Shown here: positions 32,391 through 43,314 of the stretch, piece by piece
Layout: every line of letters begins with the position of its first letter
How positions within the stretch are numbered: the stretch's first letter is position 1
NCBI GenBank assembly: GCA_024196135.1
Contig: JAMQCK010000119.1
Coordinates: forward strand, 1 to 60,070
Reading direction: 5' to 3'
Length of the DNA: 60,070 bases
Origin: Pleurotus ostreatus/Saccharomyces cerevisiae fusant
Lineage: Eukaryota > Opisthokonta
The notes under the pieces: model-generated
What the model was told of the DNA's origin: nothing
The model's database searches: none
What the model saw: only the letters and a program-made list of their open reading frames with translations
Position numbers and translations under genes: made by a program

Positions 32391-33859
32391 ATGTCCGCAA
32401 TGCAATCGCTGCCGCTAGCACCAGGGGATGTCAGCGTCGTGCAGTTCATCATCATGCAGACGGGCGTTGACTTCTTGTTCTATGGTATGTGTGCATCGTC
32501 CTTTTCGCGCTTCTCGAGTGATGCATTGACCTCGTATTCAGGAATCCAGGCGGCGCTGTTCATTGCGGCCTCTTCCATGCTTGCGTCAGTAGTCTTCAGA
32601 TGATGTTTCCGCGACAAAGCTCTCTAACTCACTCATTCTCGGTCAGGCGTCAGGAAAACCGCTCTCGCATCGTTACCGCTGCTATCGTCGGCCTCTTCGT
32701 GTCTTCCACCATCGCGGTATCGTTGGACGTATGCTTCTATGTCATCCAGATGCCGGCCTTCGGGGCGGCACCCATCGACCTAGTTGGCCTGCTAACCCGT
32801 ATGAACGTCGTGATTAGTGTGGCATTCCGATTCAACGTGCGTATGATGGATTTTCCCCCCAGACTAGAGAGATTCTGAAGGGGCGCAGTACATCGTCAGC
32901 GATGCTATAGTAGTATGGCGAGCGTGGGTTCTCTGGCCGGATAGCCGCGTTGCGAAAGCCATTTTGCTATTTTGTATGACCGGCAGTGTGGGTGAGTAAA
33001 GGTCATCGGTCTGCCGATGATCCCACTGACAGCTCCCTAGTCGGCCTTATCATCGAGGAGGTTTGGGCCGTAGAAGCCCTATACTCTGTAGAGGAACCTC
33101 CTTTGAAGACCCTCATGATGACGATACCACTCTTGTTAACGAATGTCGTCGCAACGATACTCATCGGCCTGCAAGTTTGGTATGCACGCACGCTTTACCG
33201 ACTCGGGTACGATATTGACGATCACTAATAGGTACTTTCGCCGCAATGTGCAAGGGATTTTAGGCCCCTGGGCGACGACAAGAGTCGGGAAGATACTCGT
33301 ACTGCTCGTCGAGTCCGGACTGATCTACTGCTTGATATGGGTATGGTGGCCACCCCTTCCACCATGTCATCGCACATGACACTTCGCCACAGGTCGTATA
33401 TCTAGTCATCAACATCACCGAAGGGCCCAACACACTCGCGGCTTACGGTGTAATCAGCGCCGCGTACCATTCCATAGCCGTACGCCCGCTTTCTTCCTGT
33501 ACAAGATGCCTGTTCTCACCGTTTGCTCTCACCAGGGCATATATCCGACCTTCATCGTCTTGGTGGTGGCCATGCAGCGCTCTGCCGCCGAGTCAATATG
33601 CGAGACACGGGTCTCTCATTCCGTCCATTTCGCAAGCTCGGCGAAGGGAAAGGGACGCTCGACTGACGACACGGGTACCACGACCGACACATATACCAAT
33701 GCGGTCGAAGGTGTTGAGGATCTATCATGGCCAGGGCACCCTCCGTCTGGCCTAGAGACATCTCAAGACTCGGAGCATATCATGATGTCTACGATATCTA
33801 GTCCCACCGAAGCACAAGGTCACTCGGAAAGGACAGACACTCGCGATACGAACCCTTGA
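32391..33859 (+). CDS. 7-TM membrane protein, tandem copy 2
   Basis: Paralog of the preceding gene with the same exon layout. ATG 32391 gives MSAMQSLPLAPGDVSVVQF, then IIMQTGVDFLFYG, GIQAALFIAASSMLAS, RQENRSRIVTAAIVGLFVSS, IAVSLDVCFYVIQMPAFGAA, MNVVISVAFRFN, YIVSDAIVVWRAWVLWPDSR, VGLIIEEVWAVEALYSVEE, TLMMTIPLLLTNVVATILIG, RVGKILVLLVESGLIYCLIW, VVYLVINITEGPNTLAAYGV and IYPTFIVLVVAMQRSAAES. The tail lacks the SHRED repeats of copy 1 and is Thr/Ser-rich instead. Strong conservation of the TM core (IVMQTGVD, SDAIVVWRAWVLWP, LLVESGL-YCLIW, EGPNTL-AYGVIS) with free tails fits receptor-like proteins under different signalling constraints. Confidence 0.8.
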
Positions 33860-33944
33860 CGACCTACGATTCCGATGCTGTATACTATAATACTGTATAG
33901 TACTGTACACGATGCATATAAATAACGGCAACAACACCTTACCC

Positions 33945-36900
33945 CTACGTGCTCATCGACTCCTGCGTCTGCGTGAAGGCTGGCGTTTCCTCTATGATCT
34001 GCCTGCCGACGTACTCCTGGCTATCATCATCCACCATCACAGGCTGACTGCTGGGGACCAGAACCTGCGACGCCGGTACCAACGTAGTCGCGTCGGACAT
34101 CGGCACGTCCAGATCCTGCGTCTCGGGTTGCGTCTCTTGAGTTTCTTCCTGCGTCTCTTGGGTCTCCTCCTGCGTTTCCTGCGTCTGCGACTCGGGAGCG
34201 TCTGAAGGCGCTGGTGTGGCGGCCTTTGGCTCAAGCGCTTTCTTCTTTGCCCGCTTCGCATCGTTGCCTGGTCCGGGAGGCAGCCCAAAGAGCGTAGTCT
34301 GCTTCGGTCCGGCAGACTTCTTGTCTTTCCCGAGGGGTCCAAAGCCGCCTGCGATATAAGGTTAGCTATATGTAAGCGCAAAGCATGGCGTAGTGAACAT
34401 ACGTTTGGGCTTCGCCGTTCCTGTCTCCGCCGCATCCACCTTCTCGAAGAAGCTCTCGCTCTTCTGTATGGTCTTATTGCCATCGCCAGCCTTCTTTGCG
34501 AAGGGATTGCGGCTCGTATCCTGTCCAGGCTTGCGCGCGAAGGGGTTCGTCTCTGAAGTGATCGTAAGCATAAACTTGCAAGTGGGTAATGCACGAAAGC
34601 GTACTCTGCTTCGGCGGTGGCGCATACGAAGAGGAGACCTCGAGATCGTCAAACTCGTCCCGCTTGCGTTTCTCCGGTGAAGGAGGCGATGGCGTCGCAT
34701 ACGACGGCGTCGGCGGAGGCATATTCGCGGCCGCATTGCTCGAGAACCGCGAGTGCTCGACCACCGGTACCGCCCTCTCCAGCCCCGGTCGCCTAATCGG
34801 CTCCGGCGGCACTGCACTCGAAAACAGGCCCCGCGCCGTGCTCGCACTCGCCACTGGCACCGGTAGCCTCCTCGGCGCGCTATCCGTCCGTATCCACCTT
34901 TGCCTCTTCTCCCTCTCTTCCTCCAACCTCTCCTCCGCGTCTGCCCTATCCTCCTTGAGAAGGTACACCTTTTCAGTGAACCCAGGCATCTTATAGAAAT
35001 CGCCGATCTTGGCGGCGAGGTCGAAGGAGTGGGTGTTGGAGAGGAGCTTGGTGAGCTCGATGGCGCGGGGGATGTTGGCGTCCTTGCAGGCGGCTTGGAT
35101 GAGTTTGATGAGTTCTTTGTCGATGGCGTGTTCGCGGGTGGAGACGTCGTCGGAGGTGAGCTCGTCGCCGAGGGCGTCGCGGGAGGCTTCGAGGTGCATG
35201 AGTTCGCGCTCGAGGCTGATGAGACGTTAGCACGATGCGCGAGATGTAAAAGGTCGACTTACGCTTCATTTCCTGGGTCATCCCTGCGGAAAGGCAAGCG
35301 AATGTCGATTTCCTGGATAAGGGGTCTCGGGACCCCGGGGAACTGTTGCTTGCCCTATTTGGACGTTAGTACATGCAGGATTCACTCTGTACGAGCTTCG
35401 AAGGCACACCTTCAGGATCAAGCACATGAATGTGCTATCCGTGACGCCGACCGCCCAATACGACTCGTCCTTCCCTTTCCGCCTCTCCAGAGTATTGGTG
35501 TCGAGTACCCGCGCCCAGGAGGCATGATGAGGTACGCGATACTTGGAGAGAATATGCAGATATCCTGCACTGTCGTATATAGCGGGAGCCTGGCAAAATA
35601 TATCAGCAACCTATACCAATCTCTCGCACGAACCAACTTACCCCCTCCGTCGTAATCCCCGCCCACAGCAGCGTCACATGCCTCGCCAACGGCAACACCC
35701 CATGCTGCATCACACTGAAGTCGTCGAACCTTATGAGCGAGTACCACAAATTTTGCGACCCGTCAATCGTCGTCGACCCCGGGCGGTGCACCACGAACAC
35801 CCACTCCTCGCCCGCGGCCATGGTCACGAAATCCGCGCCGAGGCCGACGATGCGCCGCTCGCGCCCCGAGCCGCTGAGGAAGGTTAGGTCGCCCTCGTCT
35901 GTGGCGACCACTACGTCCCCGAGGCCCTCGAGGTCGCGATCGCTTCCGCTTTTCAGGTCCGTCGAACTGACACCGCCCGCGGCGACACCTAGAACCTTCG
36001 TTCCCTCGCTCAGCGTATACGTCCAGTCGAGCTTCTCGCCCTTGGAGCCGTATGGCTTGTACACCACGCGCGCCGGGGTCGCAGAGGTCTCGCCCGTATC
36101 CTCATCGTACAGCCCGTCCTCGGCATCGTACGCGAACGCGACGCCGCGCTCGCCCATGTAGGCGTGTCTTAAGGCATGCGTGGTGGTGAAGTTGTACGAC
36201 GGCCGCGCGGTGCGGTCGAAGGAGGAGACGGTGACCGCGAGCCGCTCGTCGTCGACGACGGTGGCCTCGATGACGCCGAGGAGGCTGTGAGCGAGGTAGC
36301 GGGCTTGTTTGCCAGGGGTGGCGCCGGGCTGGAAGGGGGGTTGGGCTTCGGTGATGCTGACTTGGTGGCAGTCAGTATATCTTGCACTCCAAACATCCTA
36401 TGAAATGTTACTTACCGACTTCCCTCACATTCTTATCCAGCAACCCCTTCCGCTCCTCCCGATGCCGCTTCCTCTCATCCGCATACGCCATATCCGCGTC
36501 GTCCAGGAAATCGTCCAGGCCGTCGTTCCTCTTGTCATTCGCCTTATCCCGCCCGTCATCCATCGGCGCATCCTCGTCGTCGTCGAGCGGAATATCTGGC
36601 ATCGCGTCGAACAAGTCATCCTTCAAGGCGTCTGCGCGAGAGGGCTGCACCGTGTCTGGCTGGGATGAGGGTATAGGCTTCCACCAGCGGTAGAGACCGC
36701 CGACGGAGTCGGTCCAGGCGAGCATGTGCTGGGAGGGCGAGAATACAAGGCGGGTGATGAAGCCCTTGGAGACTTTCTCTTGTCTGAGGCGAGGTTAGGT
36801 GGGAATGAAGAAAGTTGTTAGGGTTGCATACCGTGCCACAGGCTTCGAAGCCTTATTGAAGCCGACCTCGGTCGACCAAATAGATACGCGGTCCTTCGCC

Positions 36901-37943
36901 GCTGCGGCCAGGTACATCCCGTTCGGTGAGAGGCTGATAGCACTCAAGACGCTACCGCTTTCCTCGGAGGCGAAGACCCTGCTCTCCCAGTTCATGGCAG
37001 TGTTGATGATCTTGACCTCTGCAAGTTCGTTAGGAAGAGGACGCGCATGTTTGGAGTGGTAAGCGTACCATTCAACCCAGATAGCACATAGATATATGGG
37101 CTAGAGGGGTGCCAGATGGCGGAGGCGTCATGCTTGAATTGTGGGCTATCGTCGTTCGGGATGGGGATGACGACGCGCTCGAGGGTATGGCGGATGAAGG
37201 GGGCTTGGTTCACTTCCCAGATGACGATCTTGCCGTCAGCGCCGGTAGTGGTCTACGGCAGAGCATTGTCAAGGGGCATGTGCGAGCTGTAGGTCGACTT
37301 CACGTACCACTAAAGTCCCAGACGGATCCCACGACACTCCTCGTACGCCTCTTGTATGTCCCCCTTCTAGTGTCTGCACTTCTGTAATATCCTCAAGGTC
37401 GATGATCTTGACGAAAGTTTCGCTGTAGAGCAGAGTAAGTGCCCAAGCGCTCTCATACGGTTCGTTACTCACTCAGAAGCAATGGCGACCTTGGTTCCCG
37501 CAGGGTTGATCGACAGAGCTCTGACGGTGACAGCCTTGGGTTGGTATATGATCTCGTAGTTAGATTGTGTGCTTGCAGACGCTTTCGTCATGAAGCGTCG
37601 GACGTCAGAGTCTACTGCAGCAGCGAGCCAGTACTTGTTCTGCACGAGGTGTTAGTTCCCTGAACGCTGTCCCCTTGGGTGATACGCACATTAGCAGCTA
37701 TAGCAGATATCTCGCCATCCATCCCTTCATATACAGTTGGCTCTTCGTTCACAGAGGTGTTCATATCATATCGTCTCGCAAGACCATCCTCGCCTCCGAC
37801 GAAGGCATTCCTGAGCGACAGTTAGCATGTGCCAGAGGATGACGCTCGGCCACGCACTGTCCATCCTCCGTGAACGCCAGATACGAGAGAATACCCGAGC
37901 CGACGTATTCCTCGACGAAGGAGTCTTTTGTAGGCGCCGGCAT
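33945..37943 (-). CDS. CTF4: Ctf4 / AND-1 (WDHD1, Mcl1, SepB) DNA replication and sister-chromatid cohesion factor
   Basis: Nuclear hub linking the CMG helicase to DNA polymerase alpha. Start 37943 ([13 protein letters not shown]; an upstream in-frame extension is possible). The N-terminal WD40 propeller is seen as [62 protein letters not shown] blocks ([11 protein letters not shown]), [48 protein letters not shown] and [20 protein letters not shown], followed by a very acidic linker. The Ctf4-type second beta-propeller and helical domain follow: [114 protein letters not shown] and [20 protein letters not shown]. The tail has [31 protein letters not shown] and a QTQEETQ repeat. About ten introns. 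Confidence 0.9.
34100..34197 (-). repeat. In-frame QTQEETQ repeat near the Ctf4 C-terminus
   Basis: Minus-strand coding repeat of the form CAGGAGACGCAGGAR, giving a run of Gln-Thr-Glu triplets ([20 protein letters not shown]). Low-complexity, expected to be disordered. Confidence 0.75.
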
Positions 37944-38114
37944 CGCGTTTGTCGTAGTTGATGTCAAGCGCGCGGGAACGCGACGCGCTTGGTCACAGCG
38001 CGTCCGTGACACCGTGATCAGTGACGCGTGGGGCGTGAGAAATTCATCCTCCCTTCCTTCCTGCCCTCGTCACCTCACCTCCCCTCCCTTGCTGCCCCTT
38101 ACCACTCGACCACG
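37944..38114. promoter_or_regulatory. Divergent 171-bp promoter of Ctf4 and CPSF73 with MluI cell-cycle box
   Basis: Contains a perfect ACGCGT (38024-38029) and two near-matches, ACGCGA (37978-37983) and ACGCGC (37983-37988). ACGCGT is the MBF/MCB site that drives G1/S transcription of replication genes in fungi, fitting the Ctf4 side. CT-rich tracts (38041-38105) lead into the CPSF73 start, typical of constitutively expressed fungal genes. Activity is inferred from the motif only. Confidence 0.55.
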
Positions 38115-41100
38115 ATGGCTGACAGCGCGAACCTCAAAATTACGATGCTCGGCGCTGGCCAGGAGGTCGGGCGCTCTTGTTGTGTTCTCCAGTACCGCGG
38201 CCGAACAATAGTCTGCGACACCGGCATTCATCCAGCACATACTGGAATGGCATCCCTACCTTTCATTGATGACCTGGACTGGAGTACTGTGGATGCTATA
38301 CTCATCACCCAGTGCGTGCGCCAAAGCCTCCCGCGATTGGCATGCTGACACGGCTAGTTTTCACCTCGACCATGCTGCGTCTTTGACGTACATTACCGAA
38401 AAGGTGAACACAACTTCAGCTACGTTGTAGTGCACCATCTAACCCTGCGCCAGACCAACTTCCGCGACGGCAAGGGAAAGATTTACATGACGCATCCCAC
38501 GAAAGCGCTACACAAGTTCATGATGCAGGACTTCGTCCGAACAGGGTACATCCTCAGTCAAACATACCTTTCACGTACTCACTCTCGTCCAGATCATCCT
38601 CCTCTGACGCCCTTTTCTCCCCCTTAGACATCTCAATGTCCCTCGCCTCCATCATCCCCGTCTCCGCCCACCAACTTATCACCCCATGTCCCGGAGTCTC
38701 CTTCACCCCCTACCACGCCGGCCACGTCCTGGGCGCCTGCATGTTCCTCATCGACATGGCCGGCCTCCGAATACTCTACACCGGCGACTACTCCCGCGAA
38801 GAAGACCGGCATCTTGTCAAGGCGGAACTACCGCCAATACGACCCGACGTACTTATCGTTGAAAGCACGTACGGCGTGCAAAGTCACGAACCCCGAGACG
38901 AGAAGGAATTGCGCTTCACCAATCTTGTGCATTCTATCATTCGAAGAGGCGGCCATGTCCTGCTTCCACAATTTGCTTTGGGACGCGCGCAAGAACTTCT
39001 GCTTATTTTGGACGAATACTGGAAGAAGCACCCGGATCTTCACAATGTGCCCATCTACTACGCGTCTGGCCTGGCGAGGAAATCTATGGCCGTCTACCAA
39101 ACCTACATCCACACCATGAACTCGAATATCCGCTCGCGCTTCGCGAAGCGTGATAATCCCTTCGTCTTTAAGTGCGTCTTATTCCCCCATTCTTCCCTGC
39201 CCTTCCCTCTCCTCCTACTCTTCTTGTCCACTCATTCCTCCTCTCTCCTTCTTACCTTCCACTAACGCCCGCCCGCAGATACATCTCCAACGTCCCCCAA
39301 CCCCGCGGCTGGGAAAAGAAGATAGCCGAAGGCCCACCCTGCGTCGTGCTCGCCACGCCCGGGTTCATGCAGACTGGCTCCTCACGCGAGCTCTTTGAGC
39401 TGTGGGCGCCGGACTCGCGGAACGGCCTGATTGTCACGGGGTATTCGGTGGAGGGGACGCTTGCTAGGGTGAGTGAGGTGTGGTTGATGGGCGGCGGCGG
39501 CAGCTATGGTGCTGTCGACGACCAAGTTTGGCGGCAGCGGCGGCGACATACATGTACCTTTCGACTCGACTCCTGTACATATCACCAACCAATATATGTT
39601 GTTTTCCCCCGCGATGTGTGATGAGTTGGAAGGATGCGTCGTCGCCCGTCTTGCCTGGTCGTCGCTGCTGCCGCCCCATGGTTGTGGACTGTCTGGGACC
39701 CGAATGCTAACACATCGCACGCAGGACATCATGACGGAGCCCGAAGAGTTCCAGTCGGTGAAGGGGCATATGATCCAGCGCAAGATCTCGGTGGATTACA
39801 TCTCGTTCAGTGCGCACGTCGACTATACGCAGAATGCGGAGTTTATTGAGACGGTGAGGGCGCAGCATGTGGTGAGTGATACTTTGGTTGCGGGCGTTAT
39901 GAAGAGCAGGGCTGACGGCCTGTAGGTTTTGGTACATGGCGAACAAACGGCCATGGGCCGTCTGCGCGCGGCCATGGCGTCGAGGTACAAGGAGCGGGAC
40001 GAAGATGTGAAGATCCACACTCCACGGAATCTGGAAACCCTGGAGTTATCCTTCCGAGGAGAGCGCGTAGCGAAAGTGCGTACACCCTTCTCTTGCCCAC
40101 CCACCCTGCTCTTCTTGACCACCCTACCCCCTCTGACCACCTAACCCCTTTCTAACCCCCACCCAGGCCATCGGCACCCTCGCCGACAAGCCCCCGCAAT
40201 CCAGCGACGTCCTCTCCGGCCTGCTCGTCGCCAAGGACTACTCCTACACCCTCCTCGACCCGCGCGACCTCAAGGACTTCGCGGGGCTGTCGACGTGCGT
40301 GGTGACGCAAAGGCAGCGTGTTGCCCTGGATGTGCAGTACGGGCTGGTGAGGTGGCATCTGGAGGGGATGTATGGGAAGCTGGAGGAGGGGCTGGATAAG
40401 GATGGGGTGAGGACGATACGGGTGAGTGTTGTTTTGTGGGGACGCGAGTTCAACGGAAGAGGAAGTAGACTGACACGGTTTTGTGTAGGTCATGGGCGTG
40501 CTCGACGTGAAGGACGTCGGCAATGGGGTGTGGTTGCTGGAGTGGGAGTCGGGGGCGAGTCATGATATGATTGCGGATTCTACCTTCGCACTCCTCACGT
40601 CCATCGACAAGAGCCCAGCCAGTGCTAAGCGTGCGTCCCATTCTTGTCCCTCCCTCCCCCTCTCTGCCCTCGTCTAATCGGTCTACCTACTGACCACCCT
40701 CCCAGTGACCCACAAACCCTGCGCACACAAGCACCCGCACGCCGACCCCGAGGAATGGGGCGAGGGCGAGCGCATGTCGCGCGTGCAGAAGCTCGCGAGC
40801 TTCCTCGAGGTGCACTTCGGCGACGTCGAGTGGCACGATACGGACGGGTCGGAGGAGGTTACGGAGCTCGGGCAGGAGGCGAATGAGCCGCATTTTATTG
40901 TGCGCTTGGATGAGGCGGTGGCGCAGATCAATTTGTTGTCGTTGGTGAGTGTCAGGGCATTTCCTTTCAGTCCCGCTTCTGAGCACCGAGCAACGCCGAT
41001 TGAACGTCCCTTCAGACCATCTTCAGCACGAACGACACGCTCAAAAAGCGCGTCGAGAGCGTGCTCGACATGGCCGTCACCACCGTCACCTCCCTCGCCG

Positions 41101-41375
41101 AGTCCTTCACCTCCGCCGAGCCGCTCACGGTGGACGCAGAATCTGATCCCGCCCTCACCGAAAAAGAGAAGGGCGAAAAGCGCGGCAACGACGGCGTGAT
41201 CGTGCCGAATAGCGCGATCATGGCGCCGCCGTCGGAGGAGGAGGAGATTGCGGCGGCGAAGGCGGCGATGGCTAAGAGGAAGGAGGAAGAGGAGGCTGCA
41301 GCGGCTGCGAAGGAGAAGGAGGGGAGCGATGCGGGGTCGGATGGTGGGGATGGGATGTTGGAGGTGCATGATTAA
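38115..41375 (+). CDS. YSH1: CPSF73 / Ysh1 pre-mRNA 3'-end endonuclease
   Basis: Metallo-beta-lactamase/beta-CASP RNase, the cutting subunit of the cleavage and polyadenylation factor. ATG 38115. Exon 1 starts [20 protein letters not shown] and contains the MBL entry [19 protein letters not shown] splice gives [18 protein letters not shown], restoring the HxHxDH zinc motif, then [19 protein letters not shown] small exon encodes [20 protein letters not shown]. The core goes on with [127 protein letters not shown] and [17 protein letters not shown]. The zinc and beta-CASP residues are all present. The C-terminal domain ends in an Ala/Glu-rich tail ([20 protein letters not shown]). About ten introns; one (39469-39724) is 256 nt, far longer than the rest. 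Confidence 0.93.
39469..39724 (+). other. Unusually long intron of CPSF73 with internal inverted repeat
   Basis: Between TLAR and DIMTEPEEF. It contains GGGCGGCGGCGGCAGC and GACGACCAAG on the left and, in reverse complement, GGGGCGGCAGCAGC and GACGACCAGG on the right (39654-39677). This is an imperfect palindrome spanning 39488-39677, possibly a decayed insertion. Confidence 0.45.
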
Positions 41376-41622
41376 GGAGGCATTTCTTGAGATATAGAGT
41401 GTATGTGTATCGTATAGTAGCATCCATTGGGCTTAACTAACAAAGTCGTGATGTATCACTGTCCATAAAAAAGAGAACAAAGCCTTCCTAAAGCGGACAG
41501 GCCGTAGAACGTGGGCCATCCCTGCATCATCTCGACATTGAAATTTGACTGGTTCCTGCTTGCTTCTGGCTCTCACCTTCCCTGACACATTCCCTCCCCT
41601 CCCCCTTTGCGGCGGCCACAGC
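41376..41622. other. Short intergenic region
   Basis: 3' UTR of CPSF73 and 5' region of the small basic protein. A pyrimidine-rich stretch (41578-41606) lies just before the next ATG. Confidence 0.5.
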
Positions 41623-41963
41623 ATGTCGGCAGACAAGAAGAAGATCAAGTCCAGCCTGTCCAACCCCAAGGCGAAGGCTGCATCGAAGAGCGCCGCCAAA
41701 CTCGCTAAGCAGCGCACCCACCGCGATCAGAGGTCGAAGCACAAGAATGAAGAACTAAGGTCGCAGTTGGATAAGCTAATGGCTGAGGGCAGGGAGGGGA
41801 TGTTCGCGAGCCAGGTGAATAGGATATGTACGCTAGATCGTGGGCTGACCAGTCATGGTAGACACAGGCAAACATCCTGCCCCTACCAGTAGCGCCAGTA
41901 AGGCCCATCGCTCAAGTTACGGAGGCCGAAGCCATGCGCAATTTGACGACGCTGTCGCTATAA
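41623..41963 (+). CDS. Small lysine-rich protein, unknown function
   Basis: Exons 41623-41814 and 41862-41963 join into exactly 98 codons (97 aa). The N-terminal half is strongly basic (MSADKKKIKSSLSNPKAKAA, then KLAKQRTHRDQRSKHKNEEL), probably helical, with LRSQLDKLMAEGR able to form an amphipathic helix. The second exon encodes a hydrophobic-proline stretch, TQANILPLPVAPVRPIAQV, ending TEAEAMRNLTTLSL. No signal peptide or transmembrane segment. The basic helix suggests binding to RNA or ribosomes or a nucleolar place, but that is a guess from composition. I do not recognise a family. The clean phase match across the intron supports a real gene. Confidence 0.65.
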
Positions 41964-42268
41964 CGTTCGACCAGACAATTGCTTCGAGCTGAGGTCGCAG
42001 CGTAGAGCTCCCTCAGAGAACGATGATCTGCCGCTTAGCGGGGAGCTTCATATAACGTGGTACGTGCTTCTCAAACCACCGATCTGTTATGGCTTACCTC
42101 GTTCAAACCTAGAATCACATTTGAAGGGAACTAACAAGCACTCTCACACCACGATCCTTGTCGACAAACCTCGATCTTTCGTGAATAACCACCATCGCTC
42201 GCCACCTTGGTCGATGCCCATTCTCCATTTCCTTAGAACTACAATGCCCTGGGTATCATGTCTTTCGT
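41964..42268. other. Intergenic region between convergent genes
   Basis: About 300 bp, no gene seen. Confidence 0.5.
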
Positions 42269-42669
42269 CTAGGGACCTACAATCCAATCATGGACGTCTA
42301 CGCCTTTCCACTGCTCTTCCCCCCCCCTCTTGTCCTTATGGTGCGTCGGGCTGTGCCGATGGATCGCTTGCTCGACCTTCTCCTCCGCATGCTTGACCTT
42401 CCCCGGTACCGATTCCTCATCGTGCGTGTGTCGCAGGACCTCGACGTCGACCTTGAAAATGGGCAGCGTCAGTCGAGCAGTCCAATGCATCGATCCAAAG
42501 GTCAACATACATCTTCTCCGGGTCCTCCCCTTCGCTCGATTACCGTATGCGGCCCCTCCTGCCACTCGCTCAGTACCTCGTCGCCGTCGGGCGGGAATTC
42601 GCCAGCGGGCGGCCCGCGCTCGGCGGCAGCGTGACCTGTGCGCTTGTCTGTCGAGCTGAAGATGCTCAT
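42269..42669 (-). CDS. Small charged protein, unknown function
   Basis: Exon 1 42544-42669 (42 codons, MSIFSSTDKRTGHAAAERGP, ending EVLSEWQEGPHT) and exon 2 42269-42451 (VDVEVLRHTHDEESVPGKVK, HAEEKVEQAIHRHSPTHHKD) give 102 aa after removing a 92-nt intron. Hydrophilic, His/Glu/Lys-rich, with no signal peptide. A run of nine G (C on the plus strand, 42319-42327) lies in the coding part. In the reading as given the tail is EEQWKGVDVHDWIVGP; a one-base slip would end the protein earlier. A TATA-like element (42755-42760, minus) is placed about 90 bp upstream. Family not recognised. Confidence 0.55.
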
Positions 42670-43314
42670 GGTGGATGTGGTGAGGTTGGGTGTGTGGTCG
42701 TTGGGTGGTATGCGTCCGTGGGTATTTGAGGGGATGCTGGGCGCTGGCCGCGTCTTATATGTTCGCGGTGGGTAAGGCGTTGCGAAAGAGTAGACGTCAA
42801 GCTGCGCTGCGCTCTACTTATACTCGCGGAGATCGTGTTCGGCTGCTGCAAGAATAGCGGCCTTGCGTATTGTGTGTGGCTATAGGGAGCTTTGGAATGG
42901 TGGAAGGCTCCAAGAGAACGAGCAGAATGACTTCAGGAGAGCAGGAACGCACCTTCGCCGCCTACGTCACCGTCAGGTGAGGAGACGCGGACGCGAGGAA
43001 TTTAGCGTGCGCAGTGGGTGGAGCACGGGCGATGTGAGACTGGGAAGATGCGAATCACGAAGGTCGGTGCTATCATAAAGTTCTAGTCCACATACACAAT
43101 CACAACAATAGACGCTCACTAGCAAAGGAAGTCTGAGGGCGTCACCTTTCTTGTAAGTTACTGGGTCTGTAGCTGGCGGACTCGGACTCTCGCTGATTTG
43201 CTAGTGAGAGGCAAGGATTTATGTATTAGGAAGATTCCTGCGCTAACTGTATACTAGACCGTGTGTGTATGTATCTGGCGCACCCCATTCATTCGACCTC
43301 CGCGATCTAGACAT
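42670..43314. other. Intergenic region, no recognised gene
   Basis: Contains the TATA-like ATATAAG (minus, 42754-42760) for the small charged protein. The rest has no domain-bearing ORF. Confidence 0.5.
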
